Assembly: GCA_030147435.1 (NCBI GenBank) | Contig: JASKZX010000080.1 | Location: forward strand, 1-18,934 | Source of the DNA: Savagea sp. | GTDB lineage: Bacteria > Bacillota > Bacilli > Bacillales_A > Planococcaceae | Reading direction: 5' to 3' | DNA length: 18,934 nt | In this document: positions 1 through 6,295 of the stretch, piece after piece | How the letters are laid out: each line of letters opens with the position of its first letter | Numbering within the stretch: the stretch's first letter is position 1 | Translations under genes and position numbers: made by a program | The notes under the pieces: model-generated | Database searches by the model: none | Seen by the model: only the letters and a program-made list of their open reading frames with translations | Told to the model about the DNA's origin: nothing

Positions 1-855
1 TTATTACTCGTACCATTTACGATGTACGTTGAATGGTTATCAGGAATTTTAAGTTTAGAACCGAAAATGCAAATCGCATTCGCTCACGGATCGTTTAACA
101 TTGCGAACACGATTATTCAATTTCCATTGATTGGTGCATGGGCATATCTTGTGACGAAAATGATTCCAGGCGAAGATGTATTGATTGAATATCGTCCGAA
201 ACATTTAGATCCACGTTTTATTGAACAATCACCATCAGTAGCGATTGGACAAGCAAAAGAAGAAGTCATTCGCACAGGGCAGTTTGCAGTGCAAGGGTTA
301 GAAGAAACATTTAAATACCTTGAGACAGGCGATAAAAAGCATGCGGAAACGGCCTATCAAATTGAAGATGCGATCAACAATTTAGATAAAGAAATTACGA
401 ATTATTTAGTATCGATTTCTTCAATGAGTATTTCACCGATTGAATCGAATCGTCACGTGATGCTTATGGATAGTATCCGTGATATTGAACGAATCGGGGA
501 TCACTTTGAAAATATCGTTGAGCTAACAGATGTACAACGTTTGAATCGTTTAACGTTAACAGAGGAAGCTTTCGGAGATTTAACGAAAATGTTTACGTTA
601 ACGATAGAAACAGTAGACAAAGCGATTCAAGCATTAAATACGAATGATAAAGAATTAGCACGTGAAGTTGCCGAGCAAGAAGATTTAATCGATAAAATGG
701 AAAGAAAATATCGTAAACGTCACATTTTACGATTGAATCAAGGAACATGTTCTGCTCAAGCAGGGATAGTGTTCGTCGATGTCATTTCTAACTTAGAACG
801 AATTGGCGATCACGCAGTAAACATTGCAGAGGCAGTCCTTGGCGAACGTGATTAA
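1..855 (+). CDS. Na+/phosphate cotransporter, C-terminal part with PhoU-like domain (5' truncated)
   Basis: The open frame is already running at base 1, so the gene starts before the window and only the last 284 residues are visible. The first 50 or so residues hold a hydrophobic segment (GAWAYLV) of the membrane transport domain. The rest is a helical PhoU-like domain. Its two helical repeats each end in a metal-binding-type signature: DIERIGDH at 481-504 and NLERIGDH at 790-813. This arrangement, transporter followed by a cytoplasmic PhoU domain, is that of the Na+/Pi cotransporter (NptA/PNaS) family, which imports phosphate with sodium. The PhoU part is thought to modulate uptake. A terminator follows directly, so this is the last gene of its unit. 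In B. subtilis the ABC-type pst operon lies near pbpA; here no pst gene is seen and this is the only phosphate gene. The family call is firm; the exact subtype is not resolvable from a fragment. Confidence 0.9.
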   Translation, partial: LLLVPFTMYVEWLSGILSLEPKMQIAFAHGSFNIANTIIQFPLIGAWAYLVTKMIPGEDVLIEYRPKHLDPRFIEQSPSVAIGQAKEEVIRTGQFAVQGLEETFKYLETGDKKHAETAYQIEDAINNLDKEITNYLVSISSMSISPIESNRHVMLMDSIRDIERIGDHFENIVELTDVQRLNRLTLTEEAFGDLTKMFTLTIETVDKAIQALNTNDKELAREVAEQEDLIDKMERKYRKRHILRLNQGTCSAQAGIVFVDVISNLERIGDHAVNIAEAVLGERD

Positions 856-866
856 AAATAAACAGT

Positions 867-900
867 AAACTGCTTTCTTTTCAAGAGAGCAGTTTTTTTG
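867..900 (+). terminator. Rho-independent terminator after the phosphate cotransporter
   Basis: A 13-bp stem pairs 867-879 with 883-895 (one G-U pair) around a 3-nt loop, followed by a T run. It begins 12 nt after the stop codon of the transporter gene. Confidence 0.9.
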
Positions 901-1034
901 TTTCAATTTTAAAAAAGAGGGAAAAGATTAAATGAAGGCAAACCTTTTCAATGATAGAAAAGGGAGGAATAGGAAATACCACCTAGTGAATGCGTAAATG
1001 ATGCAAAAAAGTACAGAAGTATGAGACGTTTTCA
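901..1034. other. Unexplained intergenic stretch upstream of the sodA promoter
   Basis: About 134 nt lie between the upstream terminator and the predicted sodA promoter. The stretch holds a 21-codon frame, ATG at 931 to TAA at 994-996, preceded by a weak GAGGG at about 917. It also holds a short inverted repeat, CCTTTT and AAAAGG, at about 943-963. I recognise neither a known riboswitch nor a known small protein. The distance to sodA is unusually long for this otherwise compact window. Confidence 0.35.
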
Positions 1035-1063
1035 TTGAAGCATGTTCACGAATTTGATACAGT
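1035..1063 (+). promoter_or_regulatory. Predicted sigma-A promoter of sodA
   Basis: TTGAAG (1035-1040) is followed after 17 nt by TACAGT (1058-1063). A TG one base before the -10 makes it an extended -10. The predicted start of transcription near 1070 leaves a leader of about 40 nt with AGGGAGG at 1096-1102. Confidence 0.6.
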
Positions 1064-1111
1064 TTAACGTGTAGGAAGAAATTATTGAATCATTTAGGGA
1101 GGAATTTATTT

Positions 1112-1720
1112 ATGACTTACAAATTACCAGAATTACCATACGCATACGATGCGTTAGAACCACACATTGACAAAATGACAATGGAAATCCACCACACAAA
1201 ACACCACAACACATACGTTACAAACTTAAACAAAGCGTTAGAAGGTCACGAGGACCTCGTAGGCGACAAAACTGTTGAAGAGTTAATTTCAAACATGGAT
1301 GCTATTCCAGAAGAAATCCGCACAGCAGTACGTAACAACGGTGGCGGACATGCGAACCACTCAATGTTCTGGGAAATTTTATCAGCTGACGGAGGCGGAA
1401 AACCAGAAGGTAAACTCGCTGAAGCAATTGATAAAAAATTCGGTAGCTTTGAGAAATTCCAAGAGGAATTCGCAGCAGCTGCAGCAGGACGTTTCGGTTC
1501 AGGTTGGGCATGGGTAATCGCTAAAGATGGCGAAGTAGACATCATGAGCACACCAAACCAAGACTCACCAATCATGGAAGGTAAAACACCAATCATGGGA
1601 CTTGACGTTTGGGAGCACGCATACTACTTAAAATACCAAAACCGTCGTCCAGAGTACATTAATGCATTCTGGAACGTTGTAGACTGGAAAGAAGTCGCAA
1701 AACGTTTCGAAAACGCGTAA
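1112..1720 (+). CDS. sodA: Manganese superoxide dismutase
   Basis: The 202-residue product converts superoxide to hydrogen peroxide and oxygen in the cytoplasm. It has the four metal ligands of the Fe/Mn-SOD family: His27 (in IHHTKHH), His83 ([10 protein letters not shown]), Asp165 and His169 (DVWEHAY). The second-shell Gln150 sits in the C-terminal domain (TPNQDSP) and the central motif is NNGGGHANH. Both are typical of the Mn-type rather than the Fe-type enzyme. The frame runs 27 nt further upstream, but ATG 1112 is chosen because AGGGAGG (1096-1102) stands 9 nt before it and because the protein then begins [17 protein letters not shown] exactly as in the family. The length equals that of B. 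subtilis SodA as I recall it. The gene is monocistronic, with its own promoter and a strong terminator. Nothing suggests an unusual protein. Confidence 0.98.
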   Translation: MTYKLPELPYAYDALEPHIDKMTMEIHHTKHHNTYVTNLNKALEGHEDLVGDKTVEELISNMDAIPEEIRTAVRNNGGGHANHSMFWEILSADGGGKPEGKLAEAIDKKFGSFEKFQEEFAAAAAGRFGSGWAWVIAKDGEVDIMSTPNQDSPIMEGKTPIMGLDVWEHAYYLKYQNRRPEYINAFWNVVDWKEVAKRFENA

Positions 1721-1737
1721 TTTATTCGTATGAAACT

Positions 1738-1786
1738 TAGCACATACCTATTTCGTCTAGGTATGTGCTACTTTTTTGTTTTTCTT
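1738..1786 (+). terminator. Rho-independent terminator after sodA
   Basis: A perfect 13-bp stem pairs 1738-1750 with 1758-1770 around a 7-nt loop and is followed by a T-rich tail. Confidence 0.93.
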
Positions 1787-1837
1787 TCATTAAAGAAAGG
1801 TAAAGAAAAAAGTAAATGTGCGAAAGAAAAGATTGCT

Positions 1838-1866
1838 TTTTCGTAAGCATCTATTCATGATAGAAT
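1838..1866 (+). promoter_or_regulatory. Predicted extended -10 promoter of pbpA
   Basis: TGATAGAAT (1858-1866) is an extended -10 element. The base stretch 17 nt upstream (TTTTTC, 1838-1843) is a poor -35. The element overlaps the ATG at 1865, so a transcript starting near 1873 would not contain that ATG. This supports the GTG at 1892 as the real pbpA start. Confidence 0.55.
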
Positions 1867-1891
1867 GAGAAGAGAAAGAGAGGGAGAAGAT

Positions 1892-4078
1892 GTGCGGAAG
1901 CAACCTGTGAAAGTAGATCAAGTGCGAAAAAATGATCAGCGAAATATGTTTAATCGTTTAAACTTTTTATTTTTTGCGATTTTTATCGGATTCGCTGTAT
2001 TAATTTTACGACTTGGTTACTTACAAATTGTAAAAGGCGAAGAATTTGCAATGGAAATTGCTAAAACCGACGAAGTTACTGTGAGTACGAATGTTCCTCG
2101 CGGTCGTATTTACGATCGAATGGGTCGGATTTTAGTCGATAATGAGCCTCAAAACTCAATAGAATATGTAAAATCTGAGCAAACGAAACCTCGCGGGACA
2201 CGTGAAGGTGAAAAAGGGATGTTAGAGATTGCAGAAGATTTAGCAAAACTGATTGAAAAAGATACGAAGCGTGTCACGATTGGAGATAAGCGTGATTTTT
2301 GGATTTTATTAAATCCAGAAAAAGCAAAAGAAAAAGTGCCACAAGAAGAAGCACAAAAGATTTATAGTGATGAAACGTTAGAAGAGGGAGAAGCCGACCG
2401 TATTATTAACCAAATGACTCGAGATCGCATTACGGATGAAGAACTGAATTCATTTACGGATGAAGAGTTAAAAGTGTTAGCGATTTATCGAGAAATGATG
2501 TCAGGATATGCATACTCTCCTCAAGTCGTTAAAAGTGGTGATGTAACAGATGAAGAGTTCGCACTCGTTTCAGAGCGTTTAAGTGAATTGCCTGGAGTGA
2601 ATACATCAACTGCTTGGGAACGAAAACGTTTATCGAAAAGTACAGTACTCGGTTCGACGACGAATCAGCTAGAAGGAGTGCCTCGCTCACATTTAGATTA
2701 CTTTATGGCTCGAGGATATTCTCGTAATGATAGTGTCGGCCGAAGTTATTTAGAACAATATTATGAACCGTTACTCGCCGGTCAAAAAAATGTCTTTACT
2801 AATATTAAGGATCGAACAGGCCGCGTCGTAGAAAAGAAAATACTTCACGAAGGAATTCCTGGGCGTGATCTCGTTTTATCTGTTGATCGTGAATTAGAGT
2901 TAAAGCTTGAAAAAATTGTAGAGCAGAAGTTGTTACAATTAAAAGCAAGTCCAAGTGCAGGGGCTCTTGACCAAGCATTCGTCGTTATGATGGATCCGAA
3001 CAATGGAGAAATTTTATCATTAGTAGGAAAGCAACTTGTCCGCGATCAAGAAAAGGGCGGTTGGAAAGTACTCGATTATGCATTTGGTACATTTACGACA
3101 TCGTATGAAATGGGTTCTACTGTAAAGCTTGCAACGATTTTAACAGGTTACAATGAAGGGGTTTTACAAGTAGGAGAAACGAAAGTTGACCAACCGTTAA
3201 ACGTTGGGGGAACAAGAAAACGTTCATTATTCAACCCGAGTGGTGTCGTGCCATTAAATGATATCCAAGCGATTGGTCGTTCATCAAACGTTTATATGTT
3301 CCGTATAGCTTTCTCTTTAGGAGGAGGTCATTATGTTCCAGGACGTGCAATGCATATTGATCCGAAAGCTTTCGATGTCTTCCGAAATAACTTTGCGCAA
3401 TTTGGACTTGGCGTAAGTACAGGAATTGACTTACCAAGCGAAGCGACAGGAGTCAAAGGAACAGATACACGAACAGGGAAGTTGATGGACTATTCGATCG
3501 GACAATTTGATACGTATACCGCATTACAAATGGCGCAATACGTAGCAACGATTGCAAACGATGGGTATCGTGTTGCACCTCGAATGGTGAAACAAATTCG
3601 AGAGCCATCTCCAGATGGTGAACATTTAGGTCCACTTATTCAAGAAACAGATATTCGCGTATTGAACCGATTAAATAATACGGACCGAGAAATTGAACAA
3701 GTGAAAAAAGGAATGGAATATGTGTATTACGGGCCGAATGGGACAGCTCGAAAAGTGTTAGAAGGTGCAGACTTTACTGCAGCAGGAAAAACAGGTACAG
3801 CAGAGTCCTTTAAAGATGGGCAAGGAACAATTAGCTTATCTCACGTCGGTTATGCACCGAAGGATAATCCTGAAGTTGCTTATGCAGTAGTCGTACCGCA
3901 CGTATCGACGAGTGCCTATAGCTACCCACCGGCAGCTAATGATCTCGTACGTGCCTCTTTAGATGCATATTTCAGCTTGAAAAAAGAGCGTCATGAAAAA
4001 GGAATTGCTACAGATACTGGTGAAAAAGTATTACCACCGTTAGAATCAGAAGAAGATAAAGAGAAAGAAAAAGAATAA
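1892..4078 (+). CDS. pbpA: Class B penicillin-binding protein (PBP2A-like peptidoglycan transpeptidase)
   Basis: The 728-residue protein cross-links peptidoglycan outside the membrane and probably belongs to the rod-shape elongation machinery with an RodA-type polymerase. An N-terminal membrane anchor spans about residues 23-45 (LNFLFFAIF onward). A dimerisation/pedestal region follows, then the transpeptidase domain with its three motifs: active-site STVK at Ser409-Lys412, SSN at 464-466 and KTG at 633-635. The tail is low-complexity and Glu/Lys-rich. Length matches B. subtilis PbpA (about 716). The longest frame opens at ATG 1865, but that ATG lies inside a -10 element and lacks a ribosome binding site. 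GTG 1892 has AGGGAG 5 nt upstream and gives the family-typical N-terminus. The gene is monocistronic. Which of several paralogous class B PBPs it is cannot be proved, but the locus fits pbpA. Confidence 0.93.
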   Translation: MRKQPVKVDQVRKNDQRNMFNRLNFLFFAIFIGFAVLILRLGYLQIVKGEEFAMEIAKTDEVTVSTNVPRGRIYDRMGRILVDNEPQNSIEYVKSEQTKPRGTREGEKGMLEIAEDLAKLIEKDTKRVTIGDKRDFWILLNPEKAKEKVPQEEAQKIYSDETLEEGEADRIINQMTRDRITDEELNSFTDEELKVLAIYREMMSGYAYSPQVVKSGDVTDEEFALVSERLSELPGVNTSTAWERKRLSKSTVLGSTTNQLEGVPRSHLDYFMARGYSRNDSVGRSYLEQYYEPLLAGQKNVFTNIKDRTGRVVEKKILHEGIPGRDLVLSVDRELELKLEKIVEQKLLQLKASPSAGALDQAFVVMMDPNNGEILSLVGKQLVRDQEKGGWKVLDYAFGTFTTSYEMGSTVKLATILTGYNEGVLQVGETKVDQPLNVGGTRKRSLFNPSGVVPLNDIQAIGRSSNVYMFRIAFSLGGGHYVPGRAMHIDPKAFDVFRNNFAQFGLGVSTGIDLPSEATGVKGTDTRTGKLMDYSIGQFDTYTALQMAQYVATIANDGYRVAPRMVKQIREPSPDGEHLGPLIQETDIRVLNRLNNTDREIEQVKKGMEYVYYGPNGTARKVLEGADFTAAGKTGTAESFKDGQGTISLSHVGYAPKDNPEVAYAVVVPHVSTSAYSYPPAANDLVRASLDAYFSLKKERHEKGIATDTGEKVLPPLESEEDKEKEKE

Positions 4079-4105
4079 AAGTAGCCGACGAACAATAGAC
4101 GAAAT

Positions 4106-4142
4106 AAAACCCAACATCTGAAAGAAAGATGTTGGGTTTTTG
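4106..4142. terminator. Bidirectional terminator between pbpA and yqzC
   Basis: A 14-bp stem pairs 4106-4119 with 4127-4140 around a 7-nt loop. It carries T runs on the plus strand (4137 onward) and A runs on the left side, so it can end both pbpA and the convergent minus-strand unit. Confidence 0.88.
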
Positions 4143-4158
4143 TTACCTTTATTATATT

Positions 4159-4608
4159 TTAGTTAGAAGTTTTTTTAGTAATCGTATCTGCAATTTGTTG
4201 AAATGTCATTTTTTCATCGATTTCATATTCACCAATTTTAATTTTACTTGCATATCCTGTTTCAACGAGAAAGTCATTAAATGCTTTGGCATTATCAATG
4301 ATCTTCGCTTCTTCTAAACTGTTGGCGACTGTCACTGAATCTGAACCTTCTTCAATAGCAATGACCGTTTTAATCGTCGCTTTCGGCTTTTCGTTCGTTT
4401 GTTCGCTCGTTTCATCTTCCTCTTTTGTTACTTCTTTTGCTTCTTTTTCGAGTTGTTTCACTTTTTGTTGAAGTTTTTTATTTTCTTTTTCTAAAGCTGT
4501 CACTTCTTTTTTGAGTGTTTGATCATGTTCACTAGAGACAGGGAAAAAGAAAAGTGTGATACCTGTTAGTAAAAGACTAGCGCCGATCACTTGAAGTACG
4601 TAACGCAT
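4159..4608 (-). CDS. yqzC: Membrane-anchored coiled-coil protein with MltG/YceG-like N-terminal-type domain
   Basis: The 149-residue protein has a membrane segment at about residues 4-23, then a Lys/Glu-rich coiled coil (about 30-66), a short linker and a C-terminal domain (about 81-146). The last domain reads like the small LysM-like substrate-recognition part of MltG/YceG: IAIEEGSDSVTVANSLEEAKIID, then GYASKIKIGEYEID and MTFQQIADTI. The catalytic MltG domain is absent, so this is not a transglycosylase itself; a role in sensing or positioning on glycan strands is only an inference. The ATG at 4608 follows the yqzD stop by 1 nt, with AAGGAG 12 nt upstream inside yqzD. Position, length and partner match B. 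subtilis yqzC as I recall it; the symbol is given on synteny. Confidence 0.75.
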   Translation of the reverse strand: MRYVLQVIGASLLLTGITLFFFPVSSEHDQTLKKEVTALEKENKKLQQKVKQLEKEAKEVTKEEDETSEQTNEKPKATIKTVIAIEEGSDSVTVANSLEEAKIIDNAKAFNDFLVETGYASKIKIGEYEIDEKMTFQQIADTITKKTSN

Positions 4609-4609
4609 A

Positions 4610-4984
4610 TTACTTTTTCACTCCTTCAGAAACGAGCACTTGAATGACTTCTGCTTCTGAAAGAGAAGCGCGTTTTGCAATTTCTGTCGTATCGTATCCT
4701 TGTTTATATAATGCGAGAATTTGATTGATAATAATTGCATGAACTGGTTGTTGCGTTCGTTGTTGCTGTTTTTTTGCTTGTTGTACAAACTGAGGCGGTT
4801 GACTTGATATGAAAAGTTCCTCTTCTATTTTTTTTACTCGCTGCTTTAAATCGTTCGTATCTTTATGTAAACTGATTGAAATTTGTTCTACTCGTTCGTC
4901 TAATTTTTTATTAGTAGGTGAAAGGAAGAGCGAGAGAAATAGAAGAAAAACACCGATAACGATAAAAACGATAGGTGTTGTCAT
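4610..4984 (-). CDS. yqzD: Small membrane/coiled-coil protein with C-terminal helix-turn-helix-like segment
   Basis: The 124-residue protein begins with a single membrane segment (about residues 4-22), continues as an amphipathic coiled coil (about 25-58) and a Gln-rich linker (about 62-80). It ends in a helical stretch (about 84-122) containing ILALYKQGYDTTEIAKRASL and SEAEVIQVLV. That pattern looks like a helix-turn-helix of the kind found at the end of other Firmicutes membrane-tethered proteins such as SwrB-type or DUF6115 proteins. Whether it binds DNA or a protein is unknown. It is the first gene of a two-gene unit with yqzC, with AGGG 6 nt before the ATG. No enzyme motif is present. 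The symbol rests on position, size and pairing with yqzC, recalled from B. subtilis, and is tentative. Confidence 0.7.
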   Translation of the reverse strand: MTTPIVFIVIGVFLLFLSLFLSPTNKKLDERVEQISISLHKDTNDLKQRVKKIEEELFISSQPPQFVQQAKKQQQRTQQPVHAIIINQILALYKQGYDTTEIAKRASLSEAEVIQVLVSEGVKK

Positions 4985-5018
4985 AAAAATCCCTACTTTC
5001 TAGTTTGATTGTAGTTCT

Positions 5019-5048
5019 ATTGTATCGTATCATAGTAAGAAAAGTGAA
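5019..5048 (-). promoter_or_regulatory. Predicted promoter of yqzD-yqzC
   Basis: Read on the minus strand, TTCACT (5048-5043) is followed after 18 nt by TACAAT (5024-5019), 35 nt before the yqzD ATG. Confidence 0.5.
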
Positions 5049-5067
5049 GTTTTTTTTGATGGAACTA

Positions 5068-5096
5068 TTGGATAAAGGCAATAGATATGCTATAAT
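5068..5096 (+). promoter_or_regulatory. Strong predicted sigma-A promoter of rpmG
   Basis: TTGGAT (5068-5073) and a perfect TATAAT (5091-5096) are 17 nt apart. TGC immediately before the -10 makes it an extended element. It diverges from the yqzD promoter about 20 nt away. Confidence 0.8.
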
Positions 5097-5163
5097 TTAA
5101 AAGTCGTATAAATCATGCTCAAATCAAAAAAATTTTATCAAATTGAGTAGGAGGGGAACGAAG

Positions 5164-5313
5164 ATGCGCGTAAACGTAACACTCGCTTGCACAGAATGTG
5201 GAGAGCGTAACTATATTACTACTAAAAACAAACGTAATAACCCAGATCGTATTGAGATGACAAAACATTGCTCACGTGATAACAAACATACATTACACCG
5301 TGAGACAAAATAA
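5164..5313 (+). CDS. rpmG: 50S ribosomal protein L33
   Basis: This 49-residue frame is too short for a usual ORF cut-off but is clear. It encodes [17 protein letters not shown] and ends HTLHRETK, the hallmark of bacterial L33, a protein of the large ribosomal subunit near the E site. The zinc-ribbon side carries Cys9 and Cys12 (CTEC) and Cys36; the fourth ligand position is Asp39 (CSRD). I recall Cys-Asp at this place in the type 1 (RpmGA) form of Bacillus as well. AGGAGG (5149-5154) lies 9 nt before the ATG. The gene has its own strong promoter and a strong terminator. In B. subtilis rpmGA also sits just before yqgN. Other L33 copies may exist elsewhere in the genome. Confidence 0.97.
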   Translation: MRVNVTLACTECGERNYITTKNKRNNPDRIEMTKHCSRDNKHTLHRETK

Positions 5314-5318
5314 TTAAA

Positions 5319-5358
5319 AAAAGACCAAAACTTCTGAAAGGGGTTTTGGTCTTTTCTT
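5319..5358 (+). terminator. Rho-independent terminator after rpmG
   Basis: A 13-bp stem pairs 5319-5331 with 5343-5355, extended by three inner pairs (two of them G-U) around a TGAAA loop. The right arm itself ends in the T run. Confidence 0.9.
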
Positions 5359-5391
5359 TCGTATATTATAAAGATGAGAGGGCGAGTCAGT

Positions 5392-5958
5392 ATGTCAAAA
5401 GCAATTCGTCGTAAAGAAATGTTACAACGTTTGAAGCGGATGTCGAAAGAAACGTATCGAGCACGATCAGAGTCGATTATTCAACGTTTTGTCATTTCTC
5501 GGTTGTTTCGGCAGGCAGAGACAATCGGAGTGACGATTTCACGTTTTCCTGAAGTACGTACAATGAGTTTAATTGAAGAAGCATGGCGTGCTGGGAAAAA
5601 AGTTGTCGTACCAAGATGTAACATAGAAACAAAAGAGATGACGTTTCGGGAAATAATGAGCTATGATGAATTAGAAGTCGTTTCTTCCGGATTGTATGAA
5701 CCGAAAGAAAACGAAACGGAAGTAGTAGAAAAAGAAGAAATCGATCTCCTCGTTGTGCCAGGAGTCATTTACTCAAATGAAGGTTACCGAATAGGGTTTG
5801 GTGGCGGCTATTATGATCGTTATTTAAAAGATTATAATGGTCGAACTGTATCCCTTGCTTTTACTGAACAAACAGGTCAAGTCGTCCCGGTAGAATCTCA
5901 CGACTTACCTGTTCAATATATTATTAGTGATACACAAACGATTAATTGTCAGGAGTGA
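5392..5958 (+). CDS. yqgN: 5-formyltetrahydrofolate cyclo-ligase
   Basis: The 188-residue enzyme uses ATP to convert 5-formyl-THF to 5,10-methenyl-THF, returning this folate to one-carbon metabolism. The diagnostic ATP/folate motif RIGFGGGYYDRYL is at residues 133-145. LYEP (101-104) and LLVVPG (119-124) are also family features. The longest frame opens at ATG 5374, but a TATTAT -10-like box (5364-5369) ends just before it and no ribosome binding site precedes it. ATG 5392 has AGAGGG 8 nt upstream and gives the usual family length (about 187 in B. subtilis). The stop codon is 4 nt from the yqgQ start, so the two form an operon. The gene starts only about 35 nt after the rpmG terminator. Confidence 0.94.
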   Translation: MSKAIRRKEMLQRLKRMSKETYRARSESIIQRFVISRLFRQAETIGVTISRFPEVRTMSLIEEAWRAGKKVVVPRCNIETKEMTFREIMSYDELEVVSSGLYEPKENETEVVEKEEIDLLVVPGVIYSNEGYRIGFGGGYYDRYLKDYNGRTVSLAFTEQTGQVVPVESHDLPVQYIISDTQTINCQE

Positions 5959-5962
5959 TGAG

Positions 5963-6202
5963 ATGGAAAAAAAGATGGAGATTACTGAAGTCTACGAAGT
6001 GATTGATATTTTGAAGCAGTTCGGGATCTATATTTATACGGGACATCGATATTCTGACTATATTTTAATTCAGATGGAATTAGAAGAGTTGTATAAGAGC
6101 GGTGTCATTCCGCAGCGGACCTATTTAGAAAGTATGGTCGTAATGAACCGGAATATTGCAAAATTAAAAAATAAACAAGAAATTCGAGAGAAGTTCCTGT
6201 AG
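5963..6202 (+). CDS. yqgQ: YqgQ family protein (DUF910)
   Basis: The 79-residue product belongs to the small, helical YqgQ/DUF910 family, whose function is not established. The family signature is visible in the middle: DILKQFGIYIYTGHRYSDYI, then a Glu-rich helix (ELEELYKSGVI). AGGAG (5951-5955), which overlaps the end of yqgN, is 7 nt before ATG 5963; a second in-frame ATG at 5975 is possible and would give 75 residues. In B. subtilis yqgQ precedes the glucokinase gene glcK in this same region; here glcK is absent and the LTA synthase gene follows. The family call is confident, the start is moderately so. Confidence 0.85.
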   Translation: MEKKMEITEVYEVIDILKQFGIYIYTGHRYSDYILIQMELEELYKSGVIPQRTYLESMVVMNRNIAKLKNKQEIREKFL

Positions 6203-6241
6203 TTTTTGAAGAAAATGCAACTTTTTCTATTCTAAATCGTA

Positions 6242-6247
6242 TATAAT
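6242..6247 (+). promoter_or_regulatory. Candidate -10 box of yqgS
   Basis: A perfect TATAAT stands 48 nt before the yqgS ATG. No good -35 is visible at 16-18 nt (CAACTT at 6218-6223 is the nearest), so strength is uncertain. Confidence 0.45.
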
Positions 6248-6295
6248 GAAAGAGTGCGACTACGTTTGCACATTTGATTGAAAGGGAGAGGTGGA

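Noticed and set aside
935..1000. Possible c-di-GMP type I riboswitch (GGCAAACC followed by a hairpin)
   Set aside because: The first motif looks similar, but the following conserved GCAAAGCC and receptor parts are missing and the overall fold cannot be drawn.
1246..1596. 116-codon minus-strand open frame inside sodA
   Set aside because: Antisense shadow of a highly conserved gene, with no ribosome binding site and no recognisable domain.
4129..4317. Plus-strand frame opposite yqzC, and further ones at 4286-4471 and 4809-5003
   Set aside because: They are antisense to two genes with clear start sites and domain structure; the translations are low-complexity Phe/Ser-rich, as expected from the complement of Lys/Glu-rich coiled coils.
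5362..5377. 16-nt identical sequence at 5362-5377 and 14516-14531
   Set aside because: Both copies are AT-rich promoter -10 regions; they are used on opposite strands and the similarity is likely chance plus promoter consensus, not a repeat element.
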